NCBI GenBank assembly: GCA_013176395.1
Contig: JABMLP010000006.1
Location: 1,612,001-1,676,000 of the forward strand
From: Venturia oleaginea
Taxonomy: Eukaryota; Ascomycota; Dothideomycetes; Venturiales; Venturiaceae
Reading direction: 5' to 3'
DNA length: 64,000 nt
The translations under genes and the position numbers were made by a program. Each line of letters starts with the position of its first letter. Within the stretch, counting starts at the first letter, position 1. Under the pieces are notes generated by a model. The model saw only the letters and a list, made by a program, of their open reading frames with translations. It did no database searches and was not told the DNA's origin. This document shows positions 1 to 10,370 of this stretch, in pieces.

Positions 1-139
1 TTAGGCTATACGCTCAGGTCGTCTTTATACTAAATCTTTGTAAATGGTAGGTTTTTTCTCATCAGCCTTTTACGAGTTTATTCTCCGATCGCGTCAGAGG
101 AGTCCCATTTATCCTCGGAAGACCACCAAACGGTCGGAA
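1..139. other. No recognisable gene
   Basis: AT-leaning sequence at the left edge. No coding signal was seen. It may be the 5' part of the pogo-like relic that follows. Confidence 0.3.
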
Positions 140-662
140 ACTTGCCCTTACCGAAGAGCGAATGCTTGTCTGATATATCTTCGACCTCGATTCGCGAGAA
201 TTTGCGCCCCGGCTGTGTGAGTTGGCAGATATGTACTATAGAGTATGGGACTGCAGCAGCGCAGGTAGCTGCAGAGGCGTCTGTAGCGTCTCAGGGATCA
301 AAGAATACTCATTGTAGTGGTGATCAAGAAACAGCCCGACCAACTCAAAGGCGCTGTGTGTGACGGCACGGCATATCCATACGAAGGCACAAGGCACTTC
401 AGAACATGTCACCGAATTACACTTAGGATCTAAGGTAGAGAGGTAAGAGTTTCGTAAGGAAACTCCGACTAAGTAGAAAGTGCACGAGCCACGGCACGTG
501 ATTTAATGGTCACGTGCCGTGCCGTCACACTGTGGGAACTGCGGCGCAACTGGGCATAATGCGCGAACTTGTAAAAAAGATATCGAGATATCTTCTGAAT
601 CAGATAGCAGCACGACGGACTTAGAATCTATTGTTAATGGCGATGAAATTGAAGAGTCGTAA
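140..662 (+). mobile_element. Internally deleted pogo-like transposon relic
   Basis: Two stretches match the transposase of the larger pogo-like element at 48.3-50.5 kb. At 140-230 one frame reads an N-terminal segment (FDLDSR, FAPRLCE, LADM). It runs straight into the C-terminal segment EYGTAAAQVAAEA at about 240-358. From 535 the CCHC zinc knuckle (CGNCGATGHNARTC) and an acidic serine tail follow, ending in a stop at 660-662. The whole catalytic DDE core is missing, so this is a deletion derivative. A 171-bp MITE at 359-529 splits the zinc knuckle. The copy cannot encode a transposase. Confidence 0.75.
359..529. mobile_element. 171-bp MITE with 15-bp inverted repeats
   Basis: The ends are perfect 15-bp inverted repeats, TGTGACGGCACGGCA and its complement. 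Both sides carry the 5-bp direct repeat CTGTG (354-358 and 530-534). Removing the insert and one CTGTG restores the zinc-knuckle reading frame of the host pogo copy, which fixes the insertion borders. Near the right end is a second hairpin with 11-bp arms, ACGGCACGTGA and its complement. There is no coding capacity. Long inverted repeats favour a MITE over a solo LTR. Confidence 0.75.
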
Positions 663-736
663 TATAAGATGGTCGTGCCAAGAAATTTTGACCGGTTGGG
701 TGATCGAATACGTTAGCTATGAAGGGCTTTATTATA

Positions 737-1324
737 CTATGGTATGAGGGAAAATAAACGTTAATTGGCACCCTGGTCGCCACCCCTGCAGTGGTCAATG
801 CGGTAATCTAAATGAAGTTATTATTCTGCTTATTCAGCGTATTCTTGGTGTAAGTTATCAGTGTAGTTAACGTAAGTCAACGTCCTCTTCGGTAAGAAAC
901 CTTTTAGCACCACAATGTCCCTTTTTCTGCGGCGTAGGATGACCGTGTTCAATAGCCCATTGGATCTGACGACTAGTAACCTCTTTGCCTTTCTTCTGCT
1001 GGAAAAAGTCTTGAATTTGCTTGTATTTGAAGCCTGCAAGGTGGAGGGTAGGAACCTCATTCCGTTCATCTCGTGAAAGCTCCTTATGCCGCAGCCGCAT
1101 TGTGACTCCAAAATCGTATGTATACAGCTTCAAAATGGCTTCAAAGATATCCTCAAAGGTAGCATCAAAGGTGACCTCAAAGTGGTTACGTCAACGACAC
1201 TGATAACTTACATCAAGAATACGCTGAATAAGCAGAATAATAACTTCATTTAGATCACCGCATTGACCACTGTAAGGGTGGCTACCAGGGTGCCAATTAA
1301 CGTTTATTTTCCCTGATACCATAG
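737..1324 (-). mobile_element. Non-autonomous Tc1/mariner element, 588 bp
   Basis: Inverted repeats of about 126 bp (737-863 and 1199-1324) start CTATGGTAT and are flanked by TA on both sides (735-736, 1325-1326). Between them, on the minus strand, is only an N-terminal transposase piece. It includes a helix-turn-helix region (SRDERNEVP, HLAGFKYKQIQDFF) and the segment GHPTPQKKGHCGAK. The same motif occurs in the neighbouring element at 1438-2776. The DDE domain is gone, so mobility would need a helper. Confidence 0.8.
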
Positions 1325-1437
1325 TAATCTACGTTAGGAAGGAGAAGTTCGGGTAGGAAGTAGGATTCTGTCGATCGTTGAGAGATTAACCTTCTTTGGG
1401 CCTGCAACCGTAGTAATCTTACCGAAGATGTGGTTTA
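1325..1437. other. Spacer between two Tc1 elements
   Basis: 113 bp of sequence between the TA borders of two Tc1-type insertions. No gene or motif seen. Confidence 0.4.
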
Positions 1438-2776
1438 CTATGGTCTCTACGGAATTAAAGGTTAGCTGCACATCATCTGCAAGGGCCCTCAGGGCTTCGT
1501 TTTTCTCGTAGGTTCCAATTGTATTTGGTGTAATATACATCTGAATAAGCTACCATTTCGTATGCCAGCCATTTGCAGCAATCACGTCAAGGCACTTCTG
1601 ATGCATACTTGCAATTAATCCAAAGAGAGCCTCCTCTGTAACCACCACGTCCCAGGCCTCCTGCACAATCCTACGTAGCTCAGGGTAGCCATATTCTTTT
1701 TCTGGGTAATTGTCTTCAATGTAGTCCTTCATCCAGTTCCAGATGGTCTCAATTGGATTCAGATCTGGAGAGAAAGCCGGCCAATAAATGAGGTAGATCC
1801 CTCTACGTAAGAGCTCCTCTTTTGTTATCTTTGCACCGTGACCTGGAGCCCCATCCTGCATTAGCAGGAGTCCCTTTTCTCGTACGTAGTCTGAAATCAG
1901 AGGGACCAGGTGTTCTGTATCAGTAGAACCACTGATAGAACCCCAGCTCTTCTCCCAAAAGAGAGAAGGTCCTCTTTCAATGCCTGAAAAGGAGCCCCAG
2001 AACATCCATCCTTGCTTCCGTACAAACTTCTCAAGGATACAGTCAGGGTGAAGAGATTCACCCTTTTTTCGTGTCACATATTGCCTCCGGTGTCTCCCTC
2101 CTGTAACCCAAGTCTCATCAGTCCACAGAATACGTGTCCAATCGTATAGGGACCAATTCAAGTGCTCGTGAGCGAAGGCAAGTCTCTCTTGGCGGTTTTT
2201 TCGCTGAGTGGTGGTTTAACTCGTGCAATTCTTCGATAGTAGCCTCTCTTTTCAAGGGCTGCTCCAATTACTCTATCAGAGACTTTGAAATGACTGAAGT
2301 GGGCTGAGAGTTCTAGATAGGACATGAGGCGGTTCTTTTTACAGGCGGTGACAAAGGCTTCAAGCTCATCAACCTGTTCTTCGGAGAGGAGGGGTTTGGA
2401 TCCCACATGGCCCTTTTTCTGCGGTGTAGGGTGGCCAAGAGCGATAGCTTTCTGAATTTGACGTAGAGAGATATCAACTTGAAGAGGAGGTTTGAGTGAA
2501 AGAGAAGTAATCTCTGATTGCTGCAAACGTGAAGCCAGCGTCACGTAGAGTAAGAATCTTGAGCCTGGTATCGCGTGAAAGCTCCTGACGGCGTTCCTTC
2601 TTTGGTGTAGCCATCTTCAGAGAGGATGAAAATAATGACTAATGATAAGAATGGCTGAATGCGGGTTTAAAACATCAAAAAATCGATGATATCATGTAAT
2701 TTGAGCTTCATTTATAACCCCAGAGATCCCCCTGCAGATGATGTGCAGCTAACCTTTAATTCCGCAGAGACCATAG
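1438..2776 (-). mobile_element. Tc1/mariner element, 1,339 bp, DD34E
   Basis: Terminal inverted repeats begin CTATGGTCTCTACGGAATT (right end CTATGGTCTCTGCGGAATT) and continue for about 45 bp. TA dinucleotides flank both ends (1436-1437, 2777-2778). The minus strand carries a transposase gene with at least two frame changes. The size and TA target duplication are typical of fungal Tc1-like elements. It lies next to the 588-bp derivative whose ends start with the same CTATGGT. Confidence 0.85.
1550..2614 (-). pseudogene. Tc1-type transposase pseudogene
   Basis: Reading begins at the ATG at 2612-2614 (MATPKKERRQELSRDTRL), with an N-terminal helix-turn-helix. The frame shifts near 2,500 (before DISLRQIQKAIALGHPTP) and again near 2,190 (KTAKR to LAFAHEHLNW). 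The catalytic part is intact within one frame. The first Asp is in ILWTDETW, the second in LLLMQDGAPGH, and the Glu in SPDLNPIETIWNW. The second Asp and the Glu are 34 residues apart, which defines the DD34E Tc1 group. The protein would bind the inverted repeats and catalyse cut-and-paste transposition, but the frameshifts make this copy inactive. Confidence 0.85.
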
Positions 2777-2803
2777 TAGAGATATTGCTGTTGTCGGACG
2801 GGA

Positions 2804-3706
2804 TTATTCCGTGGAATTGATGGGACGGTTACTCTCAATATTAAATCTGATAAGCTTTCCATTTCGGCGGGGTGTTGCTGGCGATCCTCGCCTTACAAGT
2901 AGGTAGCCGTAGCCTTTATCCCCATATACTGTCACACCATAGATTAGCCTCACTCCCTCGAGTTCACTATGATTTGTCGTCAATCTTCCTACATTTGCTC
3001 TGTCAAACGAGATTGACCAAGTATCCCGCCTCGAAGACTGTATATGTGGTGGGCCACCAGATAACGAGATAGTCGATTCCCATATGATTATGGCATCCAA
3101 AACCATGAAGCGATCCTCACCGACTGCCCAGCAAGCGATGAATACTCGGTACAGGCACGGCGAAAGGCGTGATGATTCGTACAGGTCGCGCGGTGCAAAT
3201 TCCGCTGGGGGCCTGCATCCCACCGATTTCTTTGCCAGATTCTTCCCACAGCCGAGATGCCGGGGACTACTGCACCCTCCACGTCTTCGATTGGAGAGGT
3301 CGATTGCGATTACTGTTTAGGACAGCATGTGCACATTTGCCATGCCTTCGTCATGCTCCCGTTGCCACTCAGGAGCCGCCATCTCAGCGCGTCGACAGAA
3401 GCTTCGAATTGTCCCTAACGGCTCGCTCTGTGCTCGTGTTGGAGGCCTCATTGCCTTTGGCGCCATCTCTCCAATCCATCGTGTTTGATGCTCGGTAAGA
3501 AGTGGGTCGAGATGGAAATAATGGAGCTTGTGAGTACTCATGTTGATTGTTGGGCACTGGTAAGTAAAATTCGATATGCTAGTATAACGGAAGAACGGCA
3601 CACGACCCCACCGCCCAGTCGCGAATCTGCTATAGAAACGTCTATGCAAGGCTGCTCGAATTCGCTCCTGCTCTGTTTTGGTTTTCAATAATTCGTGCAT
3701 CTTCAC
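2804..3706 (-). CDS. Hypothetical protein, uncertain two-exon model
   Basis: Two long open stretches lie on the minus strand. One spans 3317-3706 (MKMHELLKTKTEQERIR onward, 129 codons). The other spans 2804-3223 and ends ...RFNIESNRPINSTE. The downstream part has a protein-like composition with hydrophobic blocks (LYRVFIACWAVGEDRFMVLD, LEGVRLIYGVTVYGDKGYGY). No family was recognised. The join near 3,220-3,320 was not resolved, so a gene, a pseudogene or chance open frames are all possible. It lies between transposons and the MFS exporter gene. Confidence 0.35.
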
Positions 3707-3922
3707 TTTCCTGGGTACTGCTTACTTCTTACTTCATTTCAATCCCCTCTCTCAACATATAATATATCGATGACATAACACATTTGGAAAACTAAGCCGG
3801 AAAAGAGAGCGGGATTACTACCACTACACCCGAGCTACTCTGCTTTTCTTGCCATTCATCTTCTATAAGTGGCTGCTCATCATTTCTACGTCTGCTTGAT
3901 CACCTTGGAACACTTCTCTATC

Positions 3923-6132
3923 ATGGCACCCCAGGAGCCGAAAGTACATCTCAAAGAGATCGTATCGACAAATGGTTTCGATGATGACTCTGCCAATTCC
4001 GCGAAATCAATCGAAAAGCGTCATTCGACCCAGTCACATTCTTCGTCCGGATCCGAAGACACCGAAACCACCGACGACGATTTGTCGACACACCACAACA
4101 TCTACAATGACGTCGAATCATTAGCAGAAGTCAAGAGCATCACGAGGGTTGAGTCAAGAGCAATGACAAGGTATGCGACCAACAAGACTGGCATTTCGGT
4201 TGCAACTTCATCGGATCCGAATTTCGAGATCGACTTCGAAGATGGAGATGCAGCTGATCCACACAACTGGCCTTTTTGGTACAGATGTATGGTGATATTC
4301 TTCGTTTCATATTCCACGTTGACTGTGTAAGTTTCTCCAAATCAAAGCCAAAAGGCTCGAAATCCAATCTTGTACACCCTGACACTGACTTGAATCAACA
4401 GCGTCATGTACTCAACTTCATATACTTCAGGAATTCCGGGAATTCTTTTTACATTTCATATCAAAGAACAGACGCTTGCCATTCTCGGTATAACGACTTA
4501 CATGCTCGGTCTCGCGTTAGGATCTGTCATTCTGGCACCACTTAGCGAAATGTACGGTCGCCGTCCCATCTACCTTATTGCAATCGTCATGTTTGGAATC
4601 CTCACAATTCCTTGTGCGCTTGCGCCGAATCTGGAGGCAATTCTCATTTCTCGATTCTTTGGCGCCATTGCCGGAAGCGCCATGATCAGCAATGCGCCTG
4701 GAACTGTCAACGACATTGTTCTAGAAAAACATCGTGCGTTAGCATTTTCGATCTGGTCTATCGGACCGATGAATGGTAAGGGTTACATGTGCTGCAGCGA
4801 ATAGAAAATATACTAATAATCACTCAGGTCCTGTGATAGGTCCCCTAATCGGTGGTTTTGTGTACCAATACTTAGGATGGCGATGGACCAACTGGATCGT
4901 GCTTATCTCTACCGGTGTCTCTTCCGTCTTTCTGCTCCTCATCAAAGAGACATACGCTCCTGCTATCCTTCGCAAGTTGGCAGCAAAAAGGCGGAAGGAA
5001 ACGGATGATGACAGATGGTGGTGTCGATATGATGAGAAGAAGGCACTCTGGCCATTGCTGAAATTGAATCTGAGCCGTCCATTTGTGATGACGGTCACGG
5101 AACCTATCTGGTAGGTTTTGCTCACACCGTCGATCGATTCATGTCCGCCATGAATTTGCAGACCCCATTGCAACACTTCCAAACCATGATCAGATCGATA
5201 AATTTTTGGCAATCTCTTCTTTCAGACCGCTCGAAGTTCATCGATATCGATCTTAACGTAGGCATGCTGCATTGAAGTAAGTTCTCAGCAGACATGAATT
5301 CATGACCCCCTGCTCACAATGCCGAGACTCTACCGACTAACAAAACAAAAGTCTCTTCTGGGACATCTACATCGCTTTGGTATACGCAGTCCTTTACCTC
5401 TGCTTCGTCGCCTACCCAATCGTCTTCGAGCAGGGCCGAGGATGGTCCCCAGGAATCAGCGGACTCGGTTTCTGCGGCATCGGCCTCGGCTCTTTACTCG
5501 TCATCGCCCTCGAACCCGCCATCAGAAAAATGATCGACTCGCACAAACAGGATCCAGAAACGGGAATGGTCCCGCCCGAAGCCATGGTCAGCGTCGTCTG
5601 CATCGCAGCCATCTGTGTTCCGGTCGGGGAACTCATCTTCGCCTGGACTTGTACACCCAATGTACACTGGATCGTGCCGGTTATGGCCGGTATCCCCTTT
5701 GGCGCCGGGAACTGCGCCGTCTTTATTTACTCGTCGAGTTATTTGGTGCATAGCTACGGTATCTATGCCGCTTCTGCTCTGGCTGGGAATGCTGTGTTGA
5801 GATCTGTGCTCGGGGGTACTTTGCCACTTGCCGGCCCATCGCTTTACGCCGCGCTCGGACCTAACTGGGCTGGCACGTTACTGGCTGCGTTAGAATTCGT
5901 CATGGTTCCTATTCCAGTCGTGTTCTACCTATATGGGCACAGGATACGCAGGAAGAGCAAGTTGATCAGGGCGATGCAGGAAGACAAGGATAGGCTTGAG
6001 GCCAAGAAAACGAAGGCGAATACGAAAAGAGCGGCGGATGGAATGGGGAATGCGGAGAGAGTGCCGGCGCCTATTCTTGGTGCTGACACAAAGCACGTCC
6101 TGATGGAGGCTAAGAGGGAGCTTTCAGTCTGA
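3923..6132 (+). CDS. MFS multidrug/H+ antiporter (DHA1 type)
   Basis: Four exons (3923-4326, 4402-4775, 4828-5110, 5352-6132) give a 613-residue transporter. The first about 115 residues are polar and Ser/Thr/Asp-rich. The membrane domain opens at ADPHNWPFWYR, a typical start for fungal DHA1 proteins. The loop 2-3 motif LAPLSEMYGRRPIY (motif A) and GPVIGPLIGGF (antiporter motif C) are visible, and a charged helix precedes the C-terminal end. Such proteins export drugs or metabolites across the plasma membrane using the proton gradient. Introns 1 and 2 are 75 and 52 bp. Intron 3 is 241 bp and less certain. An upstream in-frame ATG at 3869 would add 18 residues. The substrate cannot be told from sequence. 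Confidence 0.88.
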
Positions 6133-6782
6133 GTAAAACGGTTTGGGTTGGGTTGGGGTCTGGGTTATACCAATTTGCTTTTAGCAGGCGGAGGGTTGGT
6201 AGATGGTGAGGAAACGATCAAGATGATGGGTTAAACATGCAAAAGTCATCGTTCTAAGATACAACTAATTCCCATCACGAGGTCTTGCAATATCGGGACC
6301 GACGACACAGCAAGAACGACGTCCACGATCCTATTGGAAGGTGCATACGTGCTACTGGAGGATATTTGGAATATCTTAATTATTCATTAGGAGTATGTTC
6401 AATGCGGGGTTTGGGATGATGGAGTGGGTGGTTAGTTGGGGTAGGGGGATAGATATACCATGCGTGCCTACCTATAGGATAGATATTATGCAATCAGCTT
6501 GTCTGGGGTATATCTATCGTACGTAGTTCATTCTTCGTTATTTCTTCCATTATACTTGGTAAGGTATCTTACCAAGTTATCTTACCCGTCTTACGAAGTA
6601 ATGAGACCGAAGTAGAAAGGATATATCTAGCGCCGATTTTTCGACATAGTAGCGTTCTTCCTCGTAAAATATTACACTACTAATTCGTTTATCTTTAAAT
6701 GCTTCGATAAATAATAAACTACCTCTCTCTACTAGTAGCGGTAGTACGGTATATAATAAAGTCTACCTAGCCGGTTATACGT
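6133..6782. other. Intergenic, AT-rich, no gene
   Basis: 3' flank of the MFS gene followed by an AT-rich decayed stretch. A small hairpin with arms ACTTGGTAAG lies at about 6556-6579. No coding signal. Confidence 0.4.
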
Positions 6783-6787
6783 GTTAC

Positions 6788-7042
6788 TGTCACGGTACGA
6801 CCGCGGACAAGTCCTTCCCGCCGTTAGGGTGGCCCCATGGCACGTGATCAAGGCAGAACCGGAGTTCTGCCGAGGAAAGGTTTTAAAGCCTACGTGGCTT
6901 CAACCAATTCGTAGTCCTTTGAGCTACGTCCTGTCGTTAAACCTGCCTGTTGGTTTGCCTGCTAGTTCGTATATAGCCTGTTGAATGATACCTGTTCCCG
7001 CTGCTGCTCCTTCCTCCTGATACCCGAACCCGCCCCGTGACA
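6788..7042. mobile_element. Solo LTR 1, 255 bp
   Basis: Starts TGTCACGG and ends CCGTGACA, the TG...CA ends typical of fungal LTR retrotransposons. It is flanked by the identical 5-bp repeat GTTAC at 6783-6787 and 7043-7047. No internal retroelement sequence is present, so it looks like the product of LTR-LTR recombination. Confidence 0.75.
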
Positions 7043-7053
7043 GTTACGGATAC

Positions 7054-7545
7054 TGTTACTTGGACATGTATTCAATGGTATTCGGTTGTATTTGACTGCA
7101 TTCATATGCATTCAAATATGCCACCAGTATGTTTCTTTATGATTGGTTGAATGTCACATGAGCGATCCATAGGGATCACGTGTTGTCGCAACACTCAGGT
7201 CATGAGCCATGAGCGAGACTAAGGATCACGTGTTGGCGCAACGCTCAGGTCATGAGCCATGAGCGAGCCTAAGGATCACGTGTTGGCTCATGCATTAGGC
7301 TCTGAGCCCTATGGGAGGATTTCCTATATAACGGACGAGACTCTGCTCTCTCAGTGTCTCGTATCTTCACTCTCTCGTTACTTCGCTATTGCTTTTAGTT
7401 ACTCAGCACAGTTCACGACTCTTATATCTTGCAAGCTTCGCTTCACTTGTTTGATACGATATTGTCGCCCCGAACCACTTGAACTCTACTGTACGGATTA
7501 GCCAAATCCAGCTAGATTACTTTGAGTCATAGCCTCTGCGTAACA
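7054..7545 (+). mobile_element. Solo LTR 2, 492 bp
   Basis: Begins TGTTAC and ends GTAACA, with the 4-bp repeat ATAC on both sides (7050-7053, 7546-7549). It contains tandem 50-bp repeats with CACGTG boxes (7173-7293) upstream of a TATA-like TATATAAC at about 7324, which resembles a retroelement promoter. It sits 11 bp from solo LTR 1 but is a different sequence family. Confidence 0.65.
7173..7293. repeat. 50-bp tandem repeat inside LTR 2
   Basis: Units begin at 7173, 7223 and 7273 (the last one partial). Each starts GGATCACGTGTTG and the full units contain CTCAGGTCATGAGCC. Every unit has the palindromic hexamer CACGTG. The position just upstream of a TATA-like box suggests an enhancer array. 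That role is inferred. Confidence 0.75.
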
Positions 7546-7617
7546 ATACGGTAGAACCTAATCCTCCCTATTGGCGGCGCGGAGACTATCTTCTCTTAGC
7601 GATTATCTTTTCAAGAT

Positions 7618-8256
7618 TAGGGTCTCCAACGGGGCGGTGTTAAAGGGGTTGGATCAGTATAGGGGTGTTACGGGGAACTCGTTTCTCAACACAGTTGATT
7701 ATGTCAAGACCTTCTTGACTCCTGTGTTCTCTTGTTCTGGTCCGCGGGTTTGGGGTAAGGGCAATATCAGTCTGGAAGTACTTACCTTAAGTACTTTCCC
7801 TTGCTCAGGTTCTTTGGAGGCTCCATCGCGTTTGATAATCAATCAAGGCAGAGTACGGTATCATAGACGAGGATACCTACAATTTTGATGAATCTGGCTT
7901 CTTAATAGGCAAGATATCGTCTCAGCTAGTCGTTACAGGCCCAGGATCCTCTGCAAGTTCTATTGATGAGCAGGTCAGGCAGTTGAGTAAAGGCGCGCAG
8001 CAGATAGCACATGAAATGGTGTTGATGCGCGAAGAAACAGCGCGCCTTCGAGACGCAATTGAGGCAGTTACAAAGCGTAAGAGTCGCAAAAGGAGATATA
8101 TACGGACTGAGCAGACCTTGACAGCTGGTGAAGTAACTGACTTAGTTACTATAAGGGAGGGTGGTAATCGTAACGATGGTCGACGAGACTGGGGATAACT
8201 CCCACACTTGTGAGGTAGAAATAGAGAATCTAGATGATAGCGAAGCTTCTAAATAA
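7618..8256 (+). mobile_element. Internally deleted pogo-like relic
   Basis: Left end GGGTCTCCAACGGGGCGG follows a TA at 7618-7619. It is close to the inverted repeat of the element at 48316 (GGGTCCCCAACGGGACGG). Further in, frames read the first catalytic region (DEDTYNFDESGF, about 7870-7905). This jumps directly to a C-terminal coiled segment (EEQVRQL-like, then REETARLRDAI) and the basic stretch KRKSRKRRYI. The stop is at 8254-8256. The central DDE domain is missing. No right inverted repeat was found. Confidence 0.6.
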
Positions 8257-8751
8257 TATTATTCTAGTCTATTTAATACTATAAATTGTTGTAGGGTTGC
8301 GTAGTATTTTTACGAAGGCGGTTTACCTTTGTGAGGTGGCCCACCCGCTTGTGAAGTACGTTAAGTATAAATATTAACTGTCTTTATATAGCCGACCTAT
8401 TAGAGACAAAGAACGTATAACTTAATCATACTTTAGCTCTCTTACGGAGCTATTATCCATTATTACTAGAGACTTTAAAAAGCCATAAAGGCTGTGGAAG
8501 CAACAAAAACACCTAGCATATCCATAGAAGCGATTAAAAGAAGCGGCCGAAGAGAAATAGAAGAGTAAGAAGGTCAGAATTCCACATAGGCAGATTTACA
8601 AAGGTTTACCACAGGATATTCAAAGGCACTGGAATGAAAAAAACGATTGCTAATCTACCGAATTGGACCAGAACGCTTCAGACGATATACCAACATCAAA
8701 AAACCTCTCCAGGGCTGCAGGTTTGAGTCCGATTCCGAACCCAACACATCC
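8257..8751. other. AT-rich, no gene
   Basis: AT-rich sequence with no coding signal, probably decayed transposon DNA. Confidence 0.4.
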
Positions 8752-9887
8752 TTACAAACCTCCGCTCATGTCCATGCACAGGTAATAATCTCGAGACCAG
8801 GGTCTATATGCCGAAATTGAGCAACACCTCTCGCTCCACCTTGGTGATCGTTCAACCAACCCCAACCGAAATCTTTGTGCAGTCCACCAGTAATCGTGGA
8901 GTCCTCTCAGATCTCGGCAATCGTCGAAATCGATAACATCGCGAGCAGCCAGAATACCAAGACCAGTCTGCGCTCTTCGGAGATCGAGGGCGACGAACTT
9001 CATCCTCTCTTTAGGCGTCAAAACCGTCCCGCGTCGCGTTTGTTCGATTTCGCTTCTGATTTTGTTGACTCTACGTTGGGCGATGAAGCGTACGTAGATT
9101 TCATTCATCAGCGCGAGGACGTCTCTCCATGTTTTTCCAGCTTCTAGCTTCCATTCATCTGTAATCTCGTCGATGATTTCCGGAATAACATCAGAAAGCG
9201 ATGGCATGGATGTGAGCTTGTAGCTTTCGGTCGCCCTAAGCTCGGTCCGGTATATTAGAACATCCTGGAAAAGCTGGAACGTCCAAAATGCGTTGTCAAA
9301 CAGCTCGGCGGTGAGTCTGTCAAGTCGATCCTCAGGAATCTTGTGTTTCCATGTCCAGGATTCGTACTCGATCGAGCGGTCCTGTTGTGTTTCCAGGCAA
9401 AATTCGTTGTTTTGGACTGCGTAGGCCAAAGTCATGGCTACGCTGGCAAGGGCTCTAGGCGTAACGGGATATCTGGACTCATCCATGTGAAGGTTCGAAT
9501 CGAGTGCCGGTCGCAAGAATTCGTGGATATCCAAAGTGCCATCTGAGCCTGCCGATCGTATGACGCACACGGCGCGAACCAATCGCCGCGTGATCGCTTT
9601 TCCGGATCCTCGTTCTAAAGCTTGACTTGGTGGTAGACTGAACATTTCGAGAAAAGCTTGAAGAGAGGTTTGTTGGGTGTGTGGTATGATAAGATCGCTA
9701 CTAGGTACTGGATGAAAGCCTGACGAGCAGCATCGGATTCGATGGCGAGGATCACCAACGTTGGAAGATCGGCGATCCGCTCCATTATGCTGACGGCCAG
9801 TTCTTGAGGCCGCTTCGAGATGTCAAACGCCGATGCTCTTGCTGTGGGCAGGGGGATGGCTTTAGTGTGGTGGGAATGTTGAAGCAT
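8752..9887 (-). CDS. Hypothetical protein, possible F-box-like start, frame change
   Basis: The likely start is the ATG at 9885-9887 (MLQHSHHTKAIPLPTARAS). The N-terminal part reads ELAVSIMERIADLPTLVILA, which resembles the leucine/proline helix of fungal F-box-like proteins. A long second stretch (8752-9645, 297 codons) is polar and helical, with WRDVLALMNEIYVRFIAQRR and DCRDLRGLHDYWW, and no known domain. The two parts are in different frames and meet around 9,650-9,700. No convincing GT-AG intron keeps the frame, so a frameshift (a decaying gene) or an unusual intron is possible. A minisatellite lies directly upstream. The function is unknown. Confidence 0.45.
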
Positions 9888-9899
9888 CGTGACTGTGGT

Positions 9900-10370
9900 A
9901 TTTTGATTGCTGCGCGATTGTAGCTGGAATTCGACAAGATGGTATGAGCAGCTGGGCGAAAACGTTTGAGAGTGTTGTATTTGGTTGATACTTACGTTCA
10001 TTATTGCGCGATTGTAGCTAGACTTCAATAAGATGCTATGAGTAGCTGGTTGAAGAAGTTTGAGACTGTTGTCTTTTGATCGTCGCGCGATTGTAGCTGC
10101 GAGATTATAGCTGCGAGATTATAGCTGCGAGATTATAGCTGCGCGATTGTAGCTAGAGTTCAACAAGATGCTATAAGTAGCTGGTCGAAAATATCTAAGA
10201 GCATCGTATTTGGTTAATACTTACATTGATGATTGCCAATCATAGCTGGACTTCAATAAGATGCTGAGTAGCAGGTTGAAGAATTTTGAGGGTATTCTAT
10301 TTTGATTGTTGCGCGACTGTAGAGTTGCAGGTTGAAAGTGTTTGAGAGAGTTGTATTTGGGTGATGCTTC
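9900..10370. repeat. Imperfect minisatellite, 75-115-bp units
   Basis: Four to five diverged tandem copies share CGCGATTGTAGCT, then TTCAATAAGATGCTATGAG, then AGCTGGTTGAAGAA and TTGGTTGATACTTAC. A 16-bp sub-repeat (GCGAGATTATAGCT core) is iterated at about 10085-10141. The array covers the 5' flank of the minus-strand gene starting at 9887. On that strand each full unit carries a splice-donor-like GTAAGTAT. Confidence 0.7.

Noticed and set aside
3869..3922. Upstream in-frame ATG of the MFS gene
   Set aside because: Adds 18 hydrophobic residues before a polar tail that already has a good start; not typical of the family.
6556..6579. Short hairpin downstream of the MFS gene as a terminator
   Set aside because: Rho-independent terminators are not used by fungal RNA polymerase II genes; probably transposon debris.
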